A stretch of DNA of 64,000 bases, taken from contig NC_086259.1 in the NCBI RefSeq assembly GCF_021018805.1, forward strand, positions 4,216,001 to 4,280,000, given 5' to 3'. This document shows, piece after piece, positions 10,926-24,344 of the stretch (its first letter is position 1; the number at the start of each line of letters is the position of its first letter). This stretch comes from Prinia subflava (lineage: Eukaryota; Chordata; Aves; Passeriformes; Cisticolidae). The position numbers were made by a program, and so were the translations under genes. The notes under the pieces were generated by a model that saw only the letters and a program-made list of their open reading frames with translations, was not told the DNA's origin and did not search any database.

Positions 10926-11010
10926 TTATTTTATTTTATTTTATTTTATTTTATTTTATTTTATTTTATTTTATTTTATTTTATTTTATTTTATTTTATT
11001 TTTTTTTTTT
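10926..11010. repeat. (TTATT)15 array plus T10 run
   Basis: Fifteen perfect TTATT units at 10926-11000 are followed directly by ten T residues at 11001-11010. The array abuts the 3' end of a CR1 copy, so it probably grew from that element's A/T-rich tail. Confidence 0.96.
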
Positions 11011-14000
11011 CGTTTTTTACAGTCTGAAAAGATTGAAATGGTAAAACTGAGTGAGAGTAGCCCTACAATGTTCCCTAGCCTGGGAAGTAGAGTTTGGGAT
11101 AAGACATGCAACATCCTACTCTAAATAAGTTTGAGCAGGGCCTTGCTTTCCCATTCTACTTCAACTCATCTAAGGGCTTTACTCCAATAGTATTAAGTAA
11201 TTATTCCTCTCACTTTATGCTTTTAATTAACAGAAAATAAAAACAATTAATAAACTGAAATGCAGACACTTCAGGCAAATGAACCTGGTAAGTCTGCAAG
11301 AATTTTTCAATCAGTGCTAGATGAGTTTTTTTATTAATTTACAAAGTGTTGGGATATCTCCCGAGTACACATTTCTAAATCTAAATATTGCAGCATTTTG
11401 GAAAATTTGAGGGTCTGCTCAGGACTGGATGAATATTGCCCAAAGCCATGGGTAATAGATGAATGTAGGTGGAAAACAGCTGAAAAACCAGTGTGACTGA
11501 AAATACCCTGTTCTGTCCCTGAGGAATGCAGAGACTTAACTACTGCATAGCTTTGTAATCAATGAGAGTAATCAACTGTTAACATGTCTTGCAGCTAAGA
11601 GCTCAGTACCATTTGTTAGGTACTGAAGTATCTTTGCAAATCTGGCTCTCCATCCTTCTGGCATATGGAATCCTCCTCCTCTCCCTTGATTGTGCTGTTT
11701 CTTTTGGCAGCACTGGTAGTACTGCCCTTTTTACTATTATTCCTCCTCCCGTGCAGAGGCTCCTGTTGGATGTGTTGTAGCCCTCCCTCCCTGACAGGCA
11801 GACCCCAGAACCACATCCATCTCCTGTCTGACCCACTGCTTCTGGCTCTCTGTGCTCCTCCTCCCCTGCACATTTCCATTTGCCAGGGTCCCCACTGGGC
11901 ACTGTTGCTGTGTTTGGAAGCATTTAACTATTCTCAATTTTTTTGGTTTTACTTTCCTTTCTTGGCTCTGAAGATATTTTGCTGATACACTATTGTAACT
12001 CTGGGAGAATAGGTGCAAAAAAACTACTAGCCTTACCTTAATTACCCTTATTATCCTTACCTAAACTTTGTTTGTTTGGTTCACTGCACATACATACACA
12101 CAGAAGAAAACTACTAGTCCTCATTCTGTTCTGACAAATCCATTGACCTGACTTGGCCATCAGAGGTTTTAGGTGTTGGAATTGTGTACAGCCAGTCAGC
12201 AATCTAACACAAAACTTCCCTAGGACTCACCTTGATGGACCAAATCAGAAAACTAAGAAATAATTTAAACTTAATTCATACATGTAATGTTCTAAATTAT
12301 GTAGGCAATTCCACCATTAGGCCTTAATGTGCCTTAGTACAGTTATATGTGTTTTCATTTTCACAAGACCCTTCACTATATATTTATAAAGAACTAAGAT
12401 TTCTGTGAATGCATTTTTGTGCTTGTGCTCTTTCCCAGGCACTTTATCACGCTCTCAATTTTTAATTTTTTTTTCAAGTTATTGTGTAAATTAACTCACC
12501 ATTTTGCTAACGATTACCCTGATGTTTAAAACTTTTGTTTGAAGAACTCTCCCAAAAGGGAGCATATGCCAAATTGTGTGTTGGTAATTAAAAATATATA
12601 TTTCCATCATTCAGTAACCAGACAAGTCTAGTGTGCTTATTTCCTTGCACTTGGCCAGGCAAGAGTTATCTCATTAAAACATCCAACTTCAGTTCAGTGG
12701 TAACAAACTAAACTCAGAAGAACAACAAGTGCTGCTTTTTTTGCAATGAATAGCAGCTAAAGAACTCAATAATATACATATCTGTGTTTTCAAGTAAATA
12801 ACCCAAGATGCAGAGTGTAATAGAATGATTTTGCAACAAGCCTTGGCTCTAAAACAAATGGACAAGAGAAACAGAAGGTAGATTTAAAATGTTGTCTCCA
12901 TGTAAATTATGCATTTGTATTTTAAATGACTTTGCTCTTTAAATAATTAAATAAACACTGGGTTAAAGCCACTCATTTATGTGTCATAAGACTGCTCAGT
13001 GTTAAATGAGATTAAACGAGTCTTTCATTTTTGGTTAATAGTTGAATTATTAATTGTGCTTGTATGCCTCTATAGGGATTATTTGGAGAACAGAATTTAG
13101 ACTGTGTTATCCTAAGGAATACAGAGTGTCTGTTTTTAATTCACTGCTGAATTAACCGTGCTGGGGTCTGAGGAAAAGGCTGCTGGCCACCAGCCAACAG
13201 CAATTGCCACAAGTCAAAAGAGCTGCAGGCAGCAGGTCAAATTTAAAAAGTACAGAATGCTAAAGCTCAATTATTTAAATCAAAAAACCTAGTGTGGATG
13301 ATCAAATAAGCAGTCGAGAGTATTTGATTGGGAGCACATGGAAACCATCTGTTCCTCTTAAAGCAAACCCCCAGTAACAAATACAGGCAATCAGTGCCGT
13401 TAGCTGGCTGCACTCACTTAGGACACCAGGATGCCATTCTCTGACAATTTATTAAAAAACATGTCAGATTATTTGGGGGGAAAAACATGTACATATGCAC
13501 ATGTGAAATGCTCCACACAAGAATGAAGAGTTTTACCTGGTTATTCTTCAACACTAATTAATGTTCTGTAAGTATAGAATTCTTCTGCCTTTTTAAAATT
13601 TCTTTTTCTTGATGATGGCCCACTTCAGACAGATTTCTAACAGAGAGTTCTGAACAATGATATTTTACATGTAGTCTTGTTGAATGGTCAAAAAATGTCT
13701 TACATTTATTTTATCTTTTTAAAAAAGAGTATTTGGTCTTTGGTGCTGGAAATGATTGAAAGTGAAGCAGAAATATCTCTCTGGTTTGACAGCAAAATAT
13801 TTTTGATAGCTGTTGTGATAATTAATCCACTGTTGCTTGTTATAGGAGAGGTTTATAATAGTTGAATTCATTACCACTAACTGGGATAATTAAATAAAAG
13901 CAAGTGCACAGGGGGCTTGTCCTGCAGTCATTTTTCTAAGCTGTAGTGCATATTTCCTACATTTCAGCCCCATGGCAACCTCTCTCCAGAAAGAGGAGTG

Positions 14001-14196
14001 TATTTGGTGCTTTATATTCTGAAATGTTATGGAAAGTGTCTTCCAAATAGATGGGACTTGTCTTCTGTTTGTGGAATGATTGCAGCCAACAAATGCAGTG
14101 ATCAGGCACGTGGAACTGCACAGAAGTGTGGGAGGGGCTGATTTTTCATGAGTGTACATCTCTAGTATTGCCTAAATATCAGATCTTGTCAGGGTT
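11011..14196. other. unique AT-rich non-coding DNA
   Basis: No gene, transposon or tandem array is recognised. Overlapping open frames around 11589-12018, on both strands, reach 106 codons but show no domain-like composition. The stretch 12240-13150 is very AT-rich. Confidence 0.7.
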
Positions 14197-14325
14197 AGAA
14201 TCACAGACTACTCTGGGTTGGAAGGGACCCAGGAGAATCACTGAATCCAAGTCCTGAGTCTGTGGCTCCTGTGGGGGTCAAACCCATGACTTTGGTGTTC
14301 CTGGCACCATGCTCTAGTACTGTAC
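14197..14325 (-). mobile_element. TguSINE1-like SINE (tRNA-Ile head, CR1 tail)
   Basis: On the minus strand the element starts at 14325 with TAGAGCATGGTGCC, continues through CACCAAAGTCATGGGTTTGA and ends its head near 14263 with AGGAGCCA. This follows tRNA-Ile from the D-loop through the anticodon arm, T-arm (Pol III B box) and 3' end. The remainder to 14197 is a CR1-type tail with GGGTCCCTTCCAACCC and CTGTGATTCT. A tRNA-Ile head joined to a CR1 tail is the known structure of the songbird TguSINE1 family, which is mobilised by CR1 machinery. About the first dozen tRNA bases, including most of the A box, are missing, and the anticodon region has changed, so it is neither a working tRNA gene nor an active SINE. 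Confidence 0.85.
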
Positions 14326-17300
14326 AAAAAAAAAGGAATGTGCTCCTTACCTCCAAATTTCTTCAGTCTGCCAATGACTTCAAAAATATTAGCTTGCACA
14401 GGCAGAAGGTGTTAGTGGGAACTCTATGAATATCCAGGTTTGATTGCTATATGGGTACACACAGATCACCACCTCAATCCATTTCAAGTATGAATTTACT
14501 TGTTAAATTCTTCCTGTCCTTTTCCTCTTTACATTCAGTGTCTGGTCTTTTGGTCAGGAATTCTATGTGCCAGGCAGGAGTTTTGGGGCTCTGCTCAGCT
14601 TCCTGATGCCCAGGAACCTGGGATAAACAGCTGTTGCATACACAGCAAGTGCAACAATTCTTGAGACATCCCTGAAGTCAGTTTTGATAGCTCCGTGCTG
14701 CCCAGTGCCTGTGCCTAAATTAATATCCAGTAGTTCTGTTGTGGATGGAGTTTAATTGCTGCCAGTCACTTCAGAACCTGAAGAGTATTTTAGATGCTTC
14801 ACAGAAGCAGAGAATTGAAACTGCAGGAAGCCTTCAGGTCAAGAAAAAGCACCAGAATGTCAGTGATTTCTAAATGTTCTGTTTCTTTTGAGGATTTTTG
14901 TGCTTGTGAAAGCAAAGTACAAGAGACACGGAATCCTCAGTGAAGGAGGCTTGTATGAAACCTCAAGTCCCACCTAAACAACCTCATGAAGTGCTGTCGA
15001 AGTAAAGCTTGGGAGGACATTTTTAACATCAGGAGCTGATGGAGGAGAGGGTTGGAGGGTGAAGATGTCATGTCTCATCCTTTATGTCCTGCTCTGAAAG
15101 GGAAATTCAGTTTTAAAAGTTACAGTGAGTGTGTCCAAGAAGTCCCAAGCTCCTTCCACTTGTCCCTGTAAGAGGAACAACTGGAAGTCTTCAAACCAGC
15201 CGAGTAACTGAATCATTGTTTGATACCTTTGCAAGTGAGAGATTAAAGGAACCAGGCAAACAATTCTGAATATATGTACTACAAACTACTTACCTTTGAA
15301 AACTACAGCATCTAAATTTGTAAAATAAACCTAGGAAATTGTTAGATAATTTGCATAAACTCCATCTTTATGTGGTAAAAATCATGAGAAGAAATGCCCT
15401 CTCACTTCCTTTTTTTCCCCTCTTAATTTTCCTTGGTACACATGGCTTTGGCTGTGTTGAAAGGATTTAGGCTGAGGAAAATTGGTAGAATAATATAATG
15501 TCCTTTATGTCTTCTACTTTTGGCTGGTAAAGATGAAAATTTTGGGCAGTCCTGCTACATGGAATTTAGTAAACTGCTTGGTGATCATAGCTAAATTTCT
15601 GAAGCAGAAAAATGTGGCATATTTCTCACTATTTGTGAGTGTAACATGGCCTCTGTGCACCTTTTGAGTTTCATGTGCAGGAGAAAGGCTAGACTGAAGT
15701 TCAGGTCAAGCAGTATAATAAAAATGTAAGTCAAAAGTCAAAAAGCACATTCATAACCTTCTTTTCTGGGAGTTTTGTATGAAAACATGTTTTGTTTTCC
15801 TTCACTGTGGTGCTCACTCATTTTTCTCCACCTGTGCAGCTGTGAAGTTGCACCAAGGGGGAGACCCCATGTAAACTTCTGTTCTTTGAAGTAAAAAATT
15901 CTTCACTAAATAAGAACGGCTCAAAAACAGCTCAAAGGCAAACAACATCATGTAGTTGATGGGAAAATAATTTTTAAAGCATTCTTTTGGTAGTCCTTCA
16001 GAACGTTTTTAAACAAGTCAAACTGAAAATCTGAAATTTCAAATGCAGGTGCTGTTGTGAAGCTGGTGTGATCATTTGGAATAATGATCTTTCAATAACA
16101 CAGTGTTATACTTCAACATATTTCGAATATCTTTGTTCAGTTAAATAAAGTTGTGAATCAATTAATTACAAGTACAGATGGGCAAACCAAACCACTTATT
16201 GTTGATGACTCTAGAAATACTGCACAACATAAGCACTTTGAAATTTATGTAGAGGTGGCAGCACACTGCACAATCTTTTTGTACCAATGGTTAGGCAACT
16301 AATTACAGTGTTCTGTATTTGTGCTGTCACTAAATGGTTTCACAGTGTGTAGCCACATCAGTTCTGTTCTTGAATTTGGCAACTTCAATTATTGCTGATA
16401 AAAGCTGACTTGTTCAGAAAGTCTAAACTATGGGAAGTATGCTATTAAATTCTCCAGGGATCCTGTTTTCATTTAAACTCTGTTCTTTAGTATCAAAAAC
16501 TTGAATTTTCAATGAACAATTGAATAAAAAATGTCAGTTATTAAGCAGAGCTCAAATCTTAGAATGTGGAGTGCCCTTCTGGCTTATGTAGGAACTGTTT
16601 TATTTCAGAATAAAAAGGCGGCAAGGTTCCCTAAAGACAGTTAAACATTTTAAGAGAAATTTTCTCCTTTACACGAGTGAGCAAAGTATAAGTTTTGCTA
16701 GCAAAGTATAAGTTTTGCTTTTTGTGAGGTGCACGAGTGTAACGTATTCTTGCAATGTCCATTAAAATAAGGTAGAGAAGACAGTATGGTTATATGTTAC
16801 TGACAAGCTTTTGAAACTAAAGTCTATGCTGGTGGTAGATGAGGAAACAATTACATCTCGTGGAGTGAATCACAACTGAGGCTGTAATTCTGGAGCTGTG
16901 GGTGAGACTGAAATCCCATGGAATTCATAGCCTACAAGTAACAAATTATATTAATGCCAAGGAAACAGCTGTTTGTGCCTACCCAGGGCAGAAGAGGTGC
17001 TAGAGATCAACAGGTAATCCTCTTATCAAAGAGTTTGTAATGAAAACTGATAGCACAGCAAAAGAAATAATGTATCGAGGCGTGAGTAATGTGATGGTAA
17101 CAAGCTGTGGGTTTTTTCTAGAATTACTTTGTCAGGGAAGAGGATTAAAGCTTGCTGTGTGAAGGGTAACTAGTGAGAAACAGGAGCAGAATGAAGTGTG
17201 GGGACGGGAGGAAGAGTAAAGGCCAAGGGGTAGTGAAGACAGCAGAAGGGAAATTTGGGGCTAATGACAGAATTCCACGGGGGAGGGAGATAGAGAGCTG

Positions 17301-20300
17301 GCTGATAGCCCTGGAGAGGCAGCTGCTTAGCGAGCAGCAGAAACTGCACACATTCAGGATAGGCTAAAGAATATGTCAGAAACGAAGACAACAAAAGAAA
17401 ATTTCCCCTTTCTCTGTTGCAGTGCTTGGGTGGTGCTGATGCACCTTGCTAAGCATCTTACAAGGTGTAGGGATGTTTTGTGTTTCAGGCCATTTCACCA
17501 GCCTAATCTCCTGATAAGCTTTCTAACATCTGTTCCGTACCTGACATTTATTTTCTTTCTATGCTGTCCTTGAGGTAAAATTCTTTTCTCTGATCCCCAC
17601 TGCAGCTCTTTTATCTAAACTGCAGATCTTTTCAGGAGTTTTCATCCATTCACAGGAAGTTTTGCATACCAGTCAAGCACAGAATGTATTTAATGATTCT
17701 TCACTTTCTCACTTCAAAAGTTGCAGAATAGAGAATCAAGGAGGTTCTTGTAGATTGTGTTCTATTATTGTTGCTAATAGTCTTCTTTTTTTTTTTTCCC
17801 TTCACAACTTTTTCAACGACTTAAACGCTTGATTTTAGAAAAATAAATGACCAGCTATTGACAAGCAACTTTCATTACAAGTGTAATTTAGGGCTGTGTG
17901 CACTTTATCAAATCCATAATCTGGCAAGTATTTGATTGGAAAGTAAAATGCTGTATGTAATTTTGAATTTAAATTTTTCTGTTGCTCACAGGAGTTATCA
18001 CACATTCTTGTACAGTGAACCTCTTTTAGAGAACTGTGGACTTTTGTTGTCAATCAATAGAAAAGTTCATTCATAATTTTTGTGGTGACTGAAGTATACC
18101 TTGTTTTTTGCAAGCACATTTAATCTCCTAGGTGTTTACAGGAGCTGCATGTTCTTCACTGTGTTTTTCACCACATTCCTAAAAAATTTAAAGGTGCTTC
18201 TTTTGAACAACACAATGATCTGAAAGATGTGAGGGGTGTGGGGTTGATTTGTTTGTTTGTTTTACTGGAGTTCGTTGTTTGTTGGGGGTTTGATGGGTGC
18301 TTTTTAGGTGAAAAGAAGATTCCTCAATTACATCTACTGATAGGAAAGAGGTATTCCCTAGGATAAACAAGGATTCCTTAGGGATTCCCAAGGAAAGTGG
18401 TTTACGAGAGAGCAGAACAAAGAAACTGTCAAGACTGACAAATAATGACATATCTTCCAGATGAAAACACTTTGTTTTTAAAGTAAGTGTACATTAAAAT
18501 ACCCGTGCAGAGCTCTGTTAAACAACTTGATAGAAATTTATGGAAAATAGAGTTCTAATCTTTAAAGGATCAGTTTTATACAGTTAGGAAATACTTGGGA
18601 TATGTGGCATTAGTAATAATTAATAAAATTTTGACTTAAACTATCCATTTATCATTTTTGGTAAAGCCATTATGAACATTAGCATGGCAAGTAGAAAAAA
18701 CCTGGCATCCATCTCCTGAGGAACACATTTCTGGTATTAAATTAATAGGTAAAATAGATTGCATAAAATGTACAAACAGGTACAAAACCCAGAATACGTG
18801 TGATATCAATTATAAGTTGAATCAAGAATCAATACAAACAATTTTCCGAAGTATTTTTAGCAACAGGAAGATTTTTCCCTGTCAGTGATGCATTCTAGGT
18901 AGAGAAAAGTAGTGTATAGTGCAAATGGAGAGAAAACAAGCTGTAACTTCCAAGATAATATTCCCAGTTGTGTCCAGCCTCAACCTGAGATCTCAGTAAG
19001 ATTTTTAATAAAACAATAGTATGTGGGTTTAAGATCACATTAAGATCTTTCAGCTTGCTATATTTACTGCTGGCTTCTCCCATTGCTTCAGTGCTTTTAA
19101 TTCAGCAGATGAACTTTTGACATGTATATAAGTCCACTGCATTTTGCATGGTCAGGGTGTGTGGAGAGACCTCTGGCCACTCTCTGAACAAAGGAGGATA
19201 TCAGACCAAGAAACTTTGATTCTTTATGGGATGCCACTCCTTCTGGAGCAGTGTTAGACCCTACAGACCAGAAATGACACGGCCATGTCAACTAAAACCT
19301 GCTGCTGTCACAGATTGAATTAGTTTGGGGCTCTTTCCTTAAAAGCAACATTTCTGTCACAGAGGCATTAGCAACTTACAAAAGTCTGTGAAAGTGTTTT
19401 CAGGCATCTTGTGATCCTCAGGTCAAAAGGACAACCTCAGTTCTTTAGGCATTTGGGACTCCTTTTTTGGGCACCCTTGTAATTAATACAAAATGATGTT
19501 TTATTTTATTTCAAATGTTGTAAGGGAGTAATAATTCACAGCAGAGACCTACATTTGTATTTCCACGGCCCTTGGAACACTGGACTGTTCCCAGAATTTT
19601 GCTGATGCCAACCCCTCAGTGTCTATAGGAGGGTAAATGATTGGCTTGTAACACCAGGAACTGTGGATTCATTCCCTCTCAAGGTCAGTCATGTTCAAGG
19701 AGAGGGTTCTCCTGTGGATTTTCCAGCATGGTCATTGCTCCTGGGATGACTGTAGGCAGGGCAGCATAGGATGCTGAGAGTATTTGGAGAAAGCTGTGTA
19801 AGCCCATCATGTTTCTAGATTGTTCTGCTCCATGTCCTTTTGGCTTGGACATAGCATGTGGAATGCATATAATTTTTACTTGGATTCTTGCTTTATTTTT
19901 TTATGAAGTAAGCAGGCTTTCTTCCCAATAGCTGTAGCATGATGTTAAATAGAATTGAGGCTCTGTCTTTTTAGGTCAGTTGCTTAAAAGAATATAACAA
20001 AGGCCTAATTAAGAAAGTTCTGGTAAATGCAATTAGAAGAGAACTCACCAAACTTACCAACAGGACAGTGAAGAGAAAAAAATATCCCTACATAAACTAA
20101 TTTGGTACTTTGAGGGGTTTGGTTTTTATAGTTTTACATAAAGTCACCTGTGAGGGAAGACCCCTTTACTATAGTGAACTCTGATTGTGATTTCCTTCAG
20201 GATTCCTAAGGAGATCATGGGAATTTGAGAATTGTCATACACTGTATCTTGTTCCTTACACCTAAAGCTGCAGAATTTTCACTGTGTTTCCAGAAAAAAA

Positions 20301-21623
20301 GGATTAGAAATGTTAGAGGTGCAGAGTGACCCTTCCCCTCTTTATTATTTGAGCTTTTGGCAGACAATGGGGCAGATTTATTGAGTTGGAAATGCCTTGA
20401 AAAGCACTCATTGCATTTGATTGTGACTTGCAAAAAATCTTCCAGGAATTATAGCTCAGACTTTTAAAAAATATTCTTGTGTTCCAGCACATCTTGTGGC
20501 AATGAATTTCACAATGTAACTATGTGTTGTGTTAAAAATCACTTTAAACATTACCTTTCTTTTTGGACTTTTAATATGCTACCTAATAACTGCATTGATG
20601 GTTTCTCAGTTCTTATACTGTGAGAAAATGTATTGCCCCACATTAATTTTCCTCACTATTTCTCAGGAATTTATAAATCTCTGAGTATTCTAATGCCTCT
20701 TTCTCACACTATTCTATGTGTCCTTCTATGATGTTGTCTTCCCTAATCTTCTTCTGATCTTCTCATTCCCCTTCTCTGTTCTGTGACCAGACTGGCTGCA
20801 GTATGAGGTGCCATTCTTCCGTGAATTTAAATCAAGGAGAATTCCTGAATATAATGTAATAATTATATGGGTTATATTTGTTTTTATTTTTCAGAGAACT
20901 GGCCACAGGGAGATAAAGATCTCTCTTCTGAACTCTGTTGGTTTGGTTCAATACCCATCTCTGAAAGACTCCTATTTTTAGCATGAACTGCCTTGGACTT
21001 AACTGACATTTATCCCCTAGTTGGTCAGGATATGAAAAATTCTTTCTGCAAGTCTTATTCTAGTTAATGTTAAAAAAAAAAAAAAAGAAAAAAAAAAGTG
21101 TGTTGAGTATGTAATTCCAGAATAATCTCTGTGGTGACACTTATTGGTGCTGGATTATTTTATTCTCTCCAACTGAAGTGCATGAAGAAAGAAGAGTGCT
21201 GGAAAGTCAAGTAAGAGAAAATAGAAGTTCTAACGTGCCTGCCAGTGCTGTGAATGATCTACCTGTCAGCACATAGTCTGCTCATGAAGATGAACATGTG
21301 CTCTCCTGAAATGATTTACATGGCTTGGTATGTTTGGAACATTATTTGCCTCAGTGAAGATGTCATTTTTCCTGCTTTTCCTAGATTTGTGTAGACAGAT
21401 GACTTCATGGCTAGAATTCTTTGTCCCCGTGCTGGATTGCTGCAATGCTTTACTGTCTCTGTGGCTTATTATGGAGTGCCTGCTGTGCCAACACTCATCA
21501 GCAGAACTGTACATGCTGCACCTCACACGCACAGCTACTGCAGAAAGCTCTACAAGAGGAACTGTTTGGTAGCTACAGGGGCAGATGCTTGTGCTGTTGT
21601 GCTTTTTTAAAATGGATAGGCAC
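14326..21623. other. long unique AT-rich non-coding stretch
   Basis: About 7.3 kb without a recognisable gene or transposon. It contains a 20-bp tandem duplication (16681-16720), an interrupted A tract at 21072-21097 and a T tract near 17790. Scattered open frames are under 90 codons in the unique part and lack any family resemblance. Confidence 0.7.
16681..16720. repeat. 20-bp tandem duplication, two copies
   Basis: GCAAAGTATAAGTTTTGCTA at 16681-16700 is repeated at 16701-16720 with one difference. The pair lies between two CACGAGTG motifs, at about 16673 and 16732. Confidence 0.9.
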
Positions 21624-21892
21624 TGAAGGAGCCCAGAGGAGGCTCCAGCATGAGCAGAGGGCTGGAGCAGCTCTGCTGGGAAGAAAGGCTGGCACAGCTG
21701 GCATTGCTCACCTGCACAGGAGAAGCTTTGGGGGGAGCTCAGGGTGGGCCATTTCTGGCAATGCCCAAGGCCAGGTTGGACACTGGGGCTGGAGCAGCCT
21801 GGGACAGTGGAAGGTGCCCCTGCCATGGCAGGGCCTGAATTAAAGGTGATCTTTAATGTCTCTTCCAACCCAAACCATTCCTCCATTCTCAG
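21624..21892 (+). mobile_element. CR1 LINE 3' end with large internal deletion
   Basis: Plus-strand copy beginning at GAAGGAGCCCAGAGGAGG and ending near CAAACCATTCCTCCATTC. It matches the 5322-5905 copy at both ends, but sequence jumps at about 21746-21760 from the AGCTCAGGGTGG region straight to GCAATGCCCAAGG. About 230 bp that the longer copy holds between these points are missing. The open frames over this segment are a by-product of the repeat. Confidence 0.88.
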
Positions 21893-23621
21893 AACAAAGC
21901 CAGTAGAAGTCCTTGTTCTGAAGAGTGCCTAAGTGTACACTTACTCTTAGCAAATGCCTGAAACTCTCCATGGCATATAAGATAACCAAAATCCACACAT
22001 TTTGTTAGTGGGTGATCTAACAGAGTTTCATTTCGTCCCACTTGTTTCTCTTGAAATTTTCTCAACAGTTTTGGAACTTCTTACTTCAAAAGATAAGTCC
22101 TATGAAGAAGCATAAAATAGCTGGTGTTATTTTATTTAGCATTTCCTTTTTCCTGGAGAGAAGTTGTAGTTTCGTAACCAACCAAGTATGTTGGTACTGA
22201 ATGCAATGAATACTAAACTTGAACTAAAGGGCTTTAAAAATTCAACTCTGCCTTTATTTGTTTGATAATAGTTTATATTTTTCCCCTGATGGCTAAGATG
22301 GATGTTTTCAACAGAAATATGCACTGTGTGCTCCCCAAACCCTTCTTGTGAACTTTGTCAACCGCTTGGGAAACAGGTGTGCTAAGATTTAACATAGAGT
22401 CTGTGATCATTTTGATGGGATTTGCCAGTAATTCTCTTTTATTTTTTTATATTGTTACTACTGTTACCATGATAAAATAAAGCTACCATGATAAAATAAG
22501 CAGATCTTGAATAACAGTGTTGTAATTGTCGGAGTTTCTAAAACGTAAACTCATACTTCAAAAACATTTTCCATATAGTCTGAGAACTGTGTTTTTCTTG
22601 CACATATCTTTATCCAAAGCATTTTTAAAGAAGTGAATAATGTCACTGTGGTCAGCTAAAACATGTCCTTTGTCCATTTTTACATATTTTTACATCACCA
22701 GAGTTGTACAGGCTCTTAAAATTAACTGATGCTTACATGCCATGTTTGACTGAGGCCACAGTAAACTTCCAGAACACTCCTGGCCCCTTTACAAAGAGAG
22801 ATGATTATTTGCCATGATACAGCTTTTCAATTTTCAAACAAAATGGGTAATATATTTAATATAAAATGTTATAATAATATAAATCATGTCTGTCTTTTTG
22901 TTACCAACACTAACATTTATTTTTCTTTTATTTCTCATCTCTCTTGTCTAGTGCTGCTTGCAAGTGTAACCCACTCAAAAGGCTCCTCCCTGTAATTAAA
23001 TTCCTTGGGCAGAATATGCATCAAAGGAATGAAGACATTTGCAGCTTTCTCACCTTCAGCAGTGGACACTGTGTGTGTCCCAGAGGGAAATGGGCACAAA
23101 AGATGAAATAATTGGCAGCTGTCAGCTGTGTGTCTCTGTTGCACAGCCAAGGCCACCTGAGGGGGAGTGTTGGTGCTTTGCTGTGCTCCTCGTGAGGGTC
23201 GATGGCACCTGGTGACAGTGACGGGGGCAGATGCCTCTCCAGGCTGAGCTGGTGAGGTGACACTCAGGTGTCAGTGAAACAGGGGGAAAACAAACTCTAA
23301 CAAACCTAAACAGGCTCCTGATGCATTGACACAGATTTCCTGTGGGAAAACTGTAAATACTCACCCAGCAACTTGGACAATTTCTTTTTCTGTTTGCAGG
23401 TGAAGTTCTGCCTCCCCTCAGTCTCTGAAAGAGTTTAGCTACCACAAGGCCTGGAGAAAGGGAGGTAAATGCACTCTTCAGTGACTAATTTATAAAGGTT
23501 TTTTCATTACTTGTGCTGGGGATTAGTCAGTCTTCTGGCACTATTCTTGACCTTTGAGTCTGATCCAATTTGGAATGAAGACGTTGGAATAATCTGGGGG
23601 CATTTTGAATAAGAGAGCCAT
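21893..23621. other. unique non-coding DNA
   Basis: AT-rich with no gene visible. A short tandem duplication of TACCATGATAAAATAA lies at 22465-22480 and 22484-22499. The segment 23020-23290 is more GC-rich but not recognised. Confidence 0.65.
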
Positions 23622-23760
23622 AATCATAGAATTACAACATTGTAGAATCTTTCAGGTATGAAAAGACCCTTAAGATCAAGTCCAACCATTAAGCCAGCAC
23701 CAAACCATATCCCTGAGTGCCACATCTATATGGCTTTTAAATACCTCCAGGGATAGGAAA
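23622..23760 (-). mobile_element. older CR1 LINE 3' fragment
   Basis: The plus strand shows the reverse complement of a CR1 tail: ATCATAGAATTACA, then GAAAAGACCCTTAAGATCA, TCCAACCATTAA, CCACATCTATATGGCTTTTA and ATACCTCCAGGGA. These landmarks belong to a different and more diverged CR1 group than the copies at 5.3, 44.0 and 50.8 kb. Only the last 140 bp or so are kept. Confidence 0.85.
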
Positions 23761-24344
23761 CTAATATTTAAAAAAATATTACTGAAATAGGCTTATTTAT
23801 TTTTAAATATTTACAGGATGTTTGACAAAGGAAAGAAAAAAACCTTTTAATAAAGTACATTCGTATTTAAGTTTTTGTACCAAGAGATGTGTTTTTATTA
23901 ACAGAATAATGTTTGTTGATGTCCTCTCTCAAATCTAGTACATCTGTATTTTGTGTTTATCATAGTATATATGCAGCATAAGAAACATTAAAGCAATACT
24001 CATTCATACACATGTGATTTTATTATACAGAATCTAAATAATCCTGGGTTTTGTTTTGTTGTGGTTTTTTTTTTCCAAAAATATCTTGGGTTTGGTAATT
24101 TATTTTTTTTTAGAAGGTCTCTGCCTATCACCTGCTCTTTGTCTCATGTGCAGTGGTGCTTTTCCAAGCAGATTGCTCAGGGTCTGTGCACTGGGCAGCT
24201 CCTGTGGCTCCTGGAATGTTTCAGAGGGGTAGGGGATGATCTCCCAATGAATACTCAAGCTGGGCACCTTTAAGTCAAACAGGCTTTGATTTGTCCATGA
24301 CATTTGCTAAAACAGTTTGTGGTTTATCCTTCCTCCATTGAAAT

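Noticed and set aside
14263..14325. Possible tRNA-Ile gene
   Set aside because: The 5' acceptor strand and most of the A box are missing and the sequence continues into a CR1 tail, so it is a SINE head.
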